Part shown: in pieces, positions 15,314 through 22,242 of the stretch
Position numbering within the stretch: the first letter of the stretch is position 1
Layout of the letters: every line of letters begins with the position of its first letter
Assembly: GCA_035529015.1 (NCBI GenBank)
Contig: DATKXP010000276.1
Coordinates: 1 to 40,199 of the forward strand
Reading direction: 5' to 3'
DNA from: JAUVZF01 sp035529015
GTDB taxonomy: Bacteria > Planctomycetota > Phycisphaerae > FEN-1346
DNA length: 40,199 nucleotides
The notes under the pieces: model-generated
What the model was told of the DNA's origin: nothing
The model's input: the letters and a program-made list of their open reading frames with translations, nothing else
The model's database searches: none
Made by a program: the position numbers and the translations under genes

Positions 15314-16204
15314 GTGAACTGGAAGGCCCTCCTCAAGTCACAGGGTTACCTCGTGGCCGACGGCGCGATGGGGACACAACTCATCCTCCGCGGTCTGCCG
15401 CCGGGTACGCCGCCCGAGGCGTGGAACCTCGAAAACCCCGACGCCGTGGCGGACGTGGCCCGCGCGTACGTCGAGGCCGGCGCCCGGATCGTGCTGACGA
15501 ACACCCTCGGCGGAACGCGGATCAAGTTAGAGCGGCCGGGCCTGGCGGACCGGACGGCCGAGGTGAACCGTGCGGCAACCGAGGCGGCCCGCCGCGGCGC
15601 GGGCGACCGCGCGGCGGTGTTCGCGTCGGTCGGGCCGACGGGCGAGTTCATGGCGCCCCTCGGCACGCGGTCGGAGGCCGAGTTCATCGACGCCTTTGCC
15701 GAACAGATCGCCGCGTGTGCCGACGCCGGCGTAGAGGGCATCTGCATCGAGACGATGACGGCGCTGGAGGAAGCCCTTGCCGCCCTCAAAGCCGCGCGTC
15801 AGGTTTGCGACCTGCCCGTGGTGGTGTCGATGACGTTCGACCACGGTCCGAAGGGCTTTGCCACCATGATGGGCGTCACGCCCGAGGGGGCCGCGCGGGC
15901 GCTGGAGGCGGCGGGGGCCGACATCATCGGCTCGAACTGCGGCAACGGCATTGACGGGCACGTCGAGGTGGCCCGGCTGCTGCGCCCGGCCACCCGTCTG
16001 CCGGTGTGGATTAAGTCGAACGCTGGGCGGCCGGAACTCATGGACGGGGAGACGGTCTTTCGCGAGACGCCGGAGCAGATGGCGGCGCACGTGCCCGCGC
16101 TGCTCGCCGCCGGCGCCAACATCATCGGCGGTTGCTGCGGCACAACGCCGGAGCACATCCGCGCGATGGCCGACGCTGTACATCGTTACGAGCCGCGAGC
16201 GTGA
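15314..16204 (+). CDS. Homocysteine S-methyltransferase family protein
   Basis: A single-domain 296-residue (beta/alpha)8 zinc methyltransferase. It has the N-terminal LVADGAMGTQLILRG, LTNTLGG, ASVGPTGEF, GICIETMTALEE and the three zinc/thiol cysteines Cys209 (SNCGNG), Cys274 and Cys275 (GGCCGTTPEHI). Family members transfer methyl groups to homocysteine from betaine, S-methylmethionine or, as the first module of MetH, methyltetrahydrofolate. This protein has no folate, cobalamin or activation domain, so it would need a separate methyl-donor module or a simple methyl donor. GTG at 15314 follows GGAG by 9 nt. No cobalamin or SAM riboswitch was recognised upstream. Confidence 0.88.
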   Translation: MNWKALLKSQGYLVADGAMGTQLILRGLPPGTPPEAWNLENPDAVADVARAYVEAGARIVLTNTLGGTRIKLERPGLADRTAEVNRAATEAARRGAGDRAAVFASVGPTGEFMAPLGTRSEAEFIDAFAEQIAACADAGVEGICIETMTALEEALAALKAARQVCDLPVVVSMTFDHGPKGFATMMGVTPEGAARALEAAGADIIGSNCGNGIDGHVEVARLLRPATRLPVWIKSNAGRPELMDGETVFRETPEQMAAHVPALLAAGANIIGGCCGTTPEHIRAMADAVHRYEPRA

Positions 16205-16230
16205 GCGAGCGGTTGGGCCAAGTCGAGCGC

Positions 16231-16263
16231 ACTGGCAGGCAAGCCTCCAATGGCACCCGGCGC
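16231..16263. repeat. TGGCACCCG-tailed hairpin repeat, copy 3
   Basis: ACTGGCAGGC, AA, then an imperfect complementary arm (16231-16250), followed by the 13-bp tail TGGCACCCGGCGC (16251-16263) identical to that at 6411-6423. As at 6423, the tail lies immediately beyond the stop codon of a minus-strand gene, here the YebC-family gene, in a convergent gap of 62 nt. Confidence 0.6.
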
Positions 16264-16266
16264 GGG

Positions 16267-17019
16267 TTATCCCGACTGGAGTTTCTCGAGTACCTCGGGG
16301 GCCACGTCGAAGTTCGAGTGGACCTTCTGGACGTCGTCGTGGTTGTCGAGGTCTTCGAGGAGGGCCAGGACCTTTCGGGCGTCGTCCTCTTCGAGGGAGA
16401 CGTAGTTCTGCGGCACCTGGGCGACCTCGGCCCCGTCGATGGGGATGCCGGCCCCCTGGAGCGCCGTCTTGACGGCGTCGTAGGCGTCGGGGGGCGCGAG
16501 CACGTCGAACCCGTCGTTGGTCTCGTTCAGGTCCTCGGCGCCGGCCGCAAGGGCGACGTCCATCAGCCGCTCCTCGTCGTCGAACCCGGCGACGGTGACG
16601 ACGCCTTTCTGCGAGAACATCCACGCGACGCATCCGGGCTGGCCCATGTTCCCGCCGTGGCGTTCGAAGAGTTTGCCGACGTCGCTGGAGGTGCGATTGC
16701 GGTTGTCGGTCATGGCTTCGACGAGGACGGCCACGCCCCCGGGGCCGTAGCCTTCATAGACGACCTCTTCAATGACGGTGCCGTCGTCGAGTTCGCCGGT
16801 GCCTTTCTTGATAGCGCGTTCGATGTTGGCGTTGGGCATGTTGACGGCCTTGGCGTCGTCGATGGCGTAGCGAAGGCGGAGGTTCATGGTGGGGTCGCTG
16901 CCGCCCTGTCTGGCGGCCACGATGATGGCCTTGGCGCACTTCGAGAACATCTTGCCGCGCTTCGCGTCGGCCGCGCCCTTCTTCCGCTTGATGGTGGACC
17001 AGTGGGAATGACCGGACAT
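16267..17019 (-). CDS. YebC/PmpR/TACO1-family protein
   Basis: The 250-residue protein has the family start MSGHSHWSTIKRKKGAADAKRGK. It continues with the conserved NMPNANIERAIKKGTGE, YEGYGPGGVAVLVE.MTDNRNRT and the C-terminal acidic, calcium-pattern-like region. YebC-family proteins have been described as DNA-binding regulators and, more recently, as ribosome-associated factors that help translation of difficult sequences. Being last in an operon with nusA, infB and rbfA favours a translational role here, which is inference. ATG at 17019 has AGGA 8 nt upstream. It begins 10 nt after the TPR-lipoprotein stop. RuvC and other Holliday-junction genes, often beside yebC, are absent. Confidence 0.93.
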   Translation of the reverse strand: MSGHSHWSTIKRKKGAADAKRGKMFSKCAKAIIVAARQGGSDPTMNLRLRYAIDDAKAVNMPNANIERAIKKGTGELDDGTVIEEVVYEGYGPGGVAVLVEAMTDNRNRTSSDVGKLFERHGGNMGQPGCVAWMFSQKGVVTVAGFDDEERLMDVALAAGAEDLNETNDGFDVLAPPDAYDAVKTALQGAGIPIDGAEVAQVPQNYVSLEEDDARKVLALLEDLDNHDDVQKVHSNFDVAPEVLEKLQSG

Positions 17020-17029
17020 GGCGGGGTTC

Positions 17030-19597
17030 CTATGGCTTGGGGCTCAGCGTGGTTCCGGGCAGGTTGAGCCGAGGATTCATGTCGCCGCGCTCCTCGGCGG
17101 AAGCAAGGGGAGCGACCTCGGGTTTGGCGCCGGCGTCGAGTTTCTTGAGTTTCTTCTGGACGCGGACCAGGTCATCGGGTTCGGCCTCACCGCCTCCTGA
17201 CTCCAGGATCTTGGCGGCCGTCTGCCAGGCCTTGGCGGCGTCGGTGGGCCGCTCGAGCCGCCAGTACGAATCGCCGAGGTGGTCCCAGAGAACGGCGTCG
17301 AGTTCGGGCGCGAGGCGGGTGGCCTCCTCGAGCATCTTGACGGCGTCGTCGAACCGGCCCTGCTTGTACATGACCCAGCCAAGGCTGTCGAGGTAGGCCG
17401 CGCTCTTGGGATCGGCCTGGAGGGCCTGGCGTATCATCGTCTCGGCCCGCGCCAGGTTCACGCCGCGCTCGGCCCACAAGTACCCGAGATCGTTTTTCGA
17501 CGGGGCGTGATCGGGGCTGCTCTGGAGGATGCCTTCGAGTTCGCGTTCGGCGGCGGCGGTGTCGCCCATCTCGGTGTAGAGGCCGGAGAGCAGGTACCGC
17601 CACTCGATGTTCTCGGGTTGGGCGGCCAGGAGGGCCCGCAACTCGGCCACGGCATCGCCGTGCTGCTTCAGGCCGGCCAGGGCGTAGGCCATCAGCAGCC
17701 GCATCTGGTTCTGGCGGGGATAGGTGGCAAGGATATCGCGAGCCAGTCGGACGGCATCGTCGAACCGCTCCTGACGGAAGCGGACCTCGGCCAGGAGGAC
17801 CTGCGGGCCAAGGGCCTTGGGATCGACGCTCTGGGCCATGACGGCGGCATCTTCGGCCGCCGCGACGTCTCCCCGCGACAGATACAGCTCACCGAGTTGG
17901 CAGCGGGCCTGGATATCCTTCGGGAGCAGTCTCAGGAGGTCTTTGAGTTCCTTCTCGGCCTCATCGAACTGGCCCTGCTTCGCCAGCGCCCCTGCCAGCA
18001 GGTACCGGGTGTGTTGGTCGCTGGCCGCACGTCGCCGCGCGAGGCGGTACTCCGCCAGCGCCTCGTCAATGCGGCCGAGATGTTCCAGGATCATCCCCAT
18101 CTTGCGGCGGAAGATGGGCAGGTCGAGACCGGCCGAGACGGCAGCGTGGTAAACGCCCAGGGCCGCGTCGTGGCGCTCGGCCCGAATCAGCAGGTCGGCC
18201 TTGCGGGAATACGCGATGGCCGCCTTCGGCTGACGGGCGATCGCCTTGTCGTAGAGGCTGATGGCGTCGGCCGGCCGCTTGACCGTCTCGGCCAGCATCC
18301 CGACCAGGACGAAGGGGCCGTAGTGCTTAACGTCGGGGCCCACCAGACGCTGGGCCTGGAGATAGATCTGTCCGCGGTCCGTGAGGCTGTCGATGAGCCT
18401 GGCCGCCCGAACAAGAACGGCGGACTCGGCCACCTCGCCGACCATGGTGGACCCGAGGGCCTCGAGGGCCTCGACGGGCCGCCCGGCTTCGATGTGAATC
18501 TCGGCCAGTTTCAGGGCCGCCGCCACGCTTGTGCCGGACGATTTCGCCGACGGGGCGCTGAGTTCGCGATACAGGTCGGCCGCCTCGTCCTTGCGTCCGG
18601 CGGACTCGTACGCGGTGGCCAGTTGCATCGTAAGGAATCGGTTCTCGGGGCGCTGCTTGTGATAGCGCTCGAGTTCGTCGATGGCAGCGTCGGGCTTGCC
18701 CTCCGCCTTGTAGACTTCGGCCAGTCGCTGGTATCCCCCGGCGCCGCCGGGGTCGCTGTCGATGACCTTCCGCGCCCACTCGCGTGCGGCCTCGAAGTCA
18801 TGCTTCTTGAGGTACGCCGAGCACATCAGGCTCAGGAGGTCCTTGTTCCTGGGCCGGGCGGCGACGGCCTCGCGCAGCACGGCGATGGCTTCATCGCTCT
18901 CGCCGCGGTCCACCAGCAGGCTTGCGAGTCGCTCCTTGAGTTTAACCTGGCTGCGGTAAACGAGGTACAGTTCCGGGTACCGCTGGTAGAAACTCTGGGG
19001 CGTCTCCACCATCTCCAGGAGCGACCGGTAAGCAGCGATGGCCCCCTCGATGTCGGCCATGTTGTGCCGCGTCCGCGCCAGGTGGTACGTGCCGAGAATG
19101 TAATAGGGTGACTCTTTCTTGGCGGCGGCGAGGAGGCGGCCCAGCAGGTCGGCGGCCGTCGGGAGGTCGCCCTGGTTAATGGCAAGGCGGGCGCGGAAAT
19201 AGAGCGTTGCCGGATCCGTCGGCGCCAGCGCCAGTGCCTTGTCCAGCGACTCGACGGCGGCGCTCACGTTTCCGGCGTCGTACTGCGTCAGTCCCAGATT
19301 CATCCAGATGAGGGCCACGTTCGGCTGGAGGGCGGCCGCCTGGCGAAACTCCTCGGCAGCCAGCACGGTCTCTTGCCTGCCCATCAGAAGGCGGCCGCAG
19401 ACGTAGCGGCACAATGCCTGGCCCAGCGGGTCGGGGCCGGGCGGCTCGAGCGGTCTGGGTGGCGGGAGGCAGTGGCGCGGTGACGGCTCCGCCGCAGCCA
19501 CACCGGACGGTCCCGCGCGGACGGGGCCGTTACAGGCCGCCACGCTCGTAAGGACCACCAGTCCCAGCGCCAACGTCAATCGTGTCGTGCTGCGCAT
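17030..19597 (-). CDS. TPR-repeat lipoprotein
   Basis: The 855-residue protein starts at ATG 19597 with GGGAG 5 nt upstream. It has a lipoprotein signal peptide: basic MRSTTR, hydrophobic core, and a VAAC lipobox with lipidation at Cys22. A Pro-rich linker (residues about 30-60) leads into more than a dozen tetratricopeptide repeats spread over residues 70-820. Examples are the ones beginning ALIWMNLGLTQYDAGN, YLLAGALAKQGQFDEAEKEL and YLDSLGWVMYKQGRFDDAV. TPR solenoids scaffold protein complexes; the partner is unknown. It is probably anchored at the periplasmic side of the inner or outer membrane. It lies 57 nt after hisG and 10 nt before the YebC gene. Confidence 0.87.
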   Translation of the reverse strand: MRSTTRLTLALGLVVLTSVAACNGPVRAGPSGVAAAEPSPRHCLPPPRPLEPPGPDPLGQALCRYVCGRLLMGRQETVLAAEEFRQAAALQPNVALIWMNLGLTQYDAGNVSAAVESLDKALALAPTDPATLYFRARLAINQGDLPTAADLLGRLLAAAKKESPYYILGTYHLARTRHNMADIEGAIAAYRSLLEMVETPQSFYQRYPELYLVYRSQVKLKERLASLLVDRGESDEAIAVLREAVAARPRNKDLLSLMCSAYLKKHDFEAAREWARKVIDSDPGGAGGYQRLAEVYKAEGKPDAAIDELERYHKQRPENRFLTMQLATAYESAGRKDEAADLYRELSAPSAKSSGTSVAAALKLAEIHIEAGRPVEALEALGSTMVGEVAESAVLVRAARLIDSLTDRGQIYLQAQRLVGPDVKHYGPFVLVGMLAETVKRPADAISLYDKAIARQPKAAIAYSRKADLLIRAERHDAALGVYHAAVSAGLDLPIFRRKMGMILEHLGRIDEALAEYRLARRRAASDQHTRYLLAGALAKQGQFDEAEKELKDLLRLLPKDIQARCQLGELYLSRGDVAAAEDAAVMAQSVDPKALGPQVLLAEVRFRQERFDDAVRLARDILATYPRQNQMRLLMAYALAGLKQHGDAVAELRALLAAQPENIEWRYLLSGLYTEMGDTAAAERELEGILQSSPDHAPSKNDLGYLWAERGVNLARAETMIRQALQADPKSAAYLDSLGWVMYKQGRFDDAVKMLEEATRLAPELDAVLWDHLGDSYWRLERPTDAAKAWQTAAKILESGGGEAEPDDLVRVQKKLKKLDAGAKPEVAPLASAEERGDMNPRLNLPGTTLSPKP

Positions 19598-19654
19598 ACA
19601 CACTCCCGCGTGAGTCTTCCCCGCGGTCCGCTCAGACATGCGCGCCGGGGTCCG

Positions 19655-20536
19655 TCAGTGGATGACCTTGTTGAGGGGGTATACTATAATCCCCGATGCG
19701 CCGGCTTTTTTCAACTTGGGTACGAGTTCTCGCTCCGTCGAGGCGGGCAGAACGACCTCGAAAGCCAGCCAGTCCGTCTCGGCCAGGTGGTTGACCGTGG
19801 GGCTGCGTTCGGCCGGAAGCATCGCCTTGACCGCCTGTTCCAGTTTTGCAGGAACGTTCATCTTCAGGCCGACCATCTCCTTGGCGTCGATGGCACCCTG
19901 AAGAAGGAGGCCCACGTTCTCGATCTTCTCGCGTTTCCACGGGTCCTGCCAACTGGCGCGGTTGGCGATGAACTGGGTGTTGGACGTCATGACGGTCTCA
20001 ATGATCCGGAGCCGATTCGCACGCAGGCTCGAACCCGTCTCGGTCACATCGACAATGGCGTCCACCAGGCGGGCCTTGACCTCGGTGGCGCCCCACGAGA
20101 ACTCGACCTTCACGTTGACACCGCGCGACGTGAAAAACCGTTTGGTCACCTTCACGAGTTCGGTGGCCACCAGCCCGCCTTCCAGGTCCTCGATCTTGCG
20201 GACCTTGCTCTCCTCGGGTACGGCCACCACCCATCGGACGGGGACCAGCCGGGACTTGGCGTAGATGAGGTCCTGGACCACGTGGACGCGCGACCCGTTC
20301 TCGGCGATCCAGTCCTGGCCGGTCAGGCCGGCGTCGAGGACCGCATCCTCAACGTAGCGGCTCATCTCCTGGGCGCGGAACATGACGACCTCGATCTCCG
20401 GGTCGTCGGTCCGGGGGGAGTAGGAACGCTCCGACACGCGGACCTCATAGCCCGCGCGGGCCATCAGGTCGAGGGTGGCCCTCTCGAGACTGCCCTTCGG
20501 CAGCCCGAGTTTCAGGATGTTCGTTGCCTTCGTCAT
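19655..20536 (-). CDS. hisG: ATP phosphoribosyltransferase, long form (HisG)
   Basis: Catalyses the first committed step of histidine synthesis, joining ATP and PRPP. The 293-residue length and the C-terminal ACT-like domain (from about residue 215, LLLQGAIDAKEMVGLKMNVP to the end) identify the long, hexameric, histidine-inhibited form that works without HisZ. Landmarks include LKLGLPKGSLE, DAGLTGQDWIAENG and the PRPP-binding region AIVDVTETGSSLRAN. ATG at 20536 has a GAGG-type site about 7 nt upstream. No other his gene is nearby. It is embedded between a DNA-repair-like gene (25 nt upstream) and a TPR lipoprotein, so it appears to be transcribed with translation-factor genes. Confidence 0.95.
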   Translation of the reverse strand: MTKATNILKLGLPKGSLERATLDLMARAGYEVRVSERSYSPRTDDPEIEVVMFRAQEMSRYVEDAVLDAGLTGQDWIAENGSRVHVVQDLIYAKSRLVPVRWVVAVPEESKVRKIEDLEGGLVATELVKVTKRFFTSRGVNVKVEFSWGATEVKARLVDAIVDVTETGSSLRANRLRIIETVMTSNTQFIANRASWQDPWKREKIENVGLLLQGAIDAKEMVGLKMNVPAKLEQAVKAMLPAERSPTVNHLAETDWLAFEVVLPASTERELVPKLKKAGASGIIVYPLNKVIH

Positions 20537-20561
20537 ACACCGCCCTCTGGGGCCTTATCGG

Positions 20562-21452
20562 CTATTTCCTGCGGCCGGCTCGCCTGGCTTTGGGGGCGGA
20601 AGCGCGCTTGCCCTTCGGCGCAGGCGCCCTCTTCGGTTTGGCCTTTCTCTTGGCGGTTTTTTTTCTCGCCTTCTTCCTGCCGACGGTCTTCTTGGCAACC
20701 GTCTCCGTCACGGCCTTTTTCTCTGCGGCCTTCTTCCCGGCAGGTTGCTTCGCCTTCTTCCGGGCGTTGCGTTGCGTCGGACGCCGCGCCGACGGGCACG
20801 TTTTTTTCAAGGGGCACTTCGGGCACAGCGGCGTGCCGACGACACACAACTGCTCGGCCAGTCGCTTGACCAGGCGGTGCAGGTCGAAGGCGCGGTTCGA
20901 TTTGACGGCGCGTTCCAACATCGCCTGCATGTCGGCCTGGGATTCGGCGGCCGCATCAACGATGCTCAGCCGGCCCAGCGCGCGGGCCACATCGTTATCG
21001 ACCGGAAACGTGTGGGCGCCGACGCAGTCGCGGGCCATCGTGGCCGCCACGAACGGACGGACCTCCTCCAGCCGCTCAAAATACGCCCTCGTCTCCATCT
21101 TGCCCATCGACTCCAGGAAGTCCCAGACCATGCTGTTGTGCTGCTTGAACACCTGGTCCAGAAGGCGCGGAAGAACGCGTGCCTTGTGCCCGGCGCGGGG
21201 GAAACTCGCGCCGAGGACCTCGCGAATCTCGCGAGGCCGGCTGACCCTGAGGTCGTTCCAGTCGATGAAGTGGCGGCGGAGCCGGTCCATGGCCTTCTCG
21301 ACGGCTTCGCGGGTCGCCTCTTCGCCCAGGATCGTCCGGACGGCGTGCTCGACGGGGTGCGTGACGGGCGCGCGCGGCTCGTCGCCGTAGCGGCGCCTGA
21401 GCGCCAGCCGAATGCGCTCGAGACGTTTGACCTTGTCGGTGAAGGTCGGCAT
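20562..21452 (-). CDS. Endonuclease III-like Fe-S protein with a histone H1-like tail
   Basis: The 296-residue protein starts at ATG 21452 (GGAG 8 nt upstream). Residues 1-220 have the helix-hairpin-helix glycosylase fold. FPVD at 149-152 supplies the aspartate equivalent to EndoIII Asp138. C203, C210, C213 and C219 follow exactly the C-x6-C-x2-C-x5-C [4Fe-4S] pattern. The hairpin segment expected to read PGVGxKTA instead reads RPFVAATMAR (132-141), without the glycines or the catalytic lysine. Lyase activity is therefore doubtful; it may be a monofunctional glycosylase or a DNA-binding relative. Residues 225-296 form a Lys/Ala/Arg/Pro-rich tail like histone H1, likely a DNA-binding extension. 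Confidence 0.8.
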   Translation of the reverse strand: MPTFTDKVKRLERIRLALRRRYGDEPRAPVTHPVEHAVRTILGEEATREAVEKAMDRLRRHFIDWNDLRVSRPREIREVLGASFPRAGHKARVLPRLLDQVFKQHNSMVWDFLESMGKMETRAYFERLEEVRPFVAATMARDCVGAHTFPVDNDVARALGRLSIVDAAAESQADMQAMLERAVKSNRAFDLHRLVKRLAEQLCVVGTPLCPKCPLKKTCPSARRPTQRNARKKAKQPAGKKAAEKKAVTETVAKKTVGRKKARKKTAKRKAKPKRAPAPKGKRASAPKARRAGRRK

Positions 21453-21474
21453 CGTCCGCTCTCCGGGCCTTTCT

Positions 21475-21945
21475 CTACGGACTGTCTTCGGGCAGTTCGG
21501 CCAGCGTGTCCGCGGGCATGTCCTCGGCGTCGTCGGCGCTCTCGACACCCCGCCGGATACGGTCGGCGCGGGCGGCCTCATCCTCGGCCCGGGCCTTGGC
21601 AATCAACGCGCTCAAGGACACGCTCCGCTTGACCGAGTCGTCCGGGTGAAACCGCAGCATCGGGCAGAACTTCGTCGCCAGGGCATCCGCCACGCGTTCC
21701 TGGATGTGACCGTGGGCATGCCGGATGGCCCGCAGGCACGCCTTCTGCTGTTTCGGTTCGCCCATGATGGAGACGCGGACGTCGGCCACGCGCATGTCGG
21801 CCGAGACGTCCACGCCCGTGACGGTCACGAAGGCCATGCGCGGGTCGCTCAATTCCGTGACCAAGGCCCCGCTGACGACCTCTCGGATGACGCTTGCGAC
21901 GCGTCGGGTGCGCCGCCCGGGCTGCTTGCGTTGGCCTCGTTTCAT
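21475..21945 (-). CDS. rbfA: Ribosome-binding factor A
   Basis: RbfA binds the immature 30S subunit and aids late 16S rRNA maturation. The 156-residue protein shows RTRRVASVIREVVSGALVTELSDPRM.FVTVTGVDVSADMRVADVRVSI and then IQERVADALATKFCPMLRFHPDDS, the KH-type core. It ends with an acidic Ala/Glu/Asp-rich tail of about 45 residues beyond the usual core of about 110. ATG at 21945 has GGAG 8 nt upstream. The order infB-ylxP-rbfA matches that of Bacillus; truB, which often follows, is missing and replaced by the endonuclease III-like gene. Confidence 0.93.
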   Translation of the reverse strand: MKRGQRKQPGRRTRRVASVIREVVSGALVTELSDPRMAFVTVTGVDVSADMRVADVRVSIMGEPKQQKACLRAIRHAHGHIQERVADALATKFCPMLRFHPDDSVKRSVSLSALIAKARAEDEAARADRIRRGVESADDAEDMPADTLAELPEDSP

Positions 21946-21960
21946 CGGCGGGGCTCCGGC

Positions 21961-22242
21961 CTAGAGCACCTCGGTTTCGTAGTCGATCAGTTCGGCGCCG
22001 CCGGTGCGCCGGACCAGATCGACCACCTTCGCCATCACCCGATCAGCAAAGGGGCCGTCGTTCGTCACGATGGCGACCCCGAGGACCGCCGTCTGACGGC
22101 GGTCGAGGGCGTCCACCTCGCTGACCGAGACGTTGAACTTGTTGCGGATACGCTCGCGGAGGCTCTTCACGACGCGCCGTTTGTCCTTCAGGGAGGTCGC
22201 CTCGCGGATCACGAGCCGCATCTCGAGGACGCCGACCACCAT
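21961..22242 (-). CDS. ylxP: DUF503 family protein (YlxP-like)
   Basis: A 93-residue protein with the DUF503 pattern: MVVGVLEMRLVIREATSLKDKRRVVKSL, then NKFNVSVSEVDALDRRQTAVLGVA and VDLVRRTGGAELIDYETEVL. Its biochemical role is unsettled; it is conserved between infB and rbfA in many bacteria, including Bacillus ylxP, which suggests a ribosome-related function. ATG at 22242 overlaps the infB stop by one base (TGATG) and has GGAG 7 nt upstream. A GTG directly before it (22245) is an alternative start. Confidence 0.88.
   Translation of the reverse strand: MVVGVLEMRLVIREATSLKDKRRVVKSLRERIRNKFNVSVSEVDALDRRQTAVLGVAIVTNDGPFADRVMAKVVDLVRRTGGAELIDYETEVL

Noticed and set aside
13051..15336. Open frame continuing upstream of the GH15-ferredoxin start, antisense to glmS
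   Set aside because: The extension has no family similarity and lies opposite a clear glmS. GTG at 13050 has an ideal ribosome site and a family-like N-terminus.
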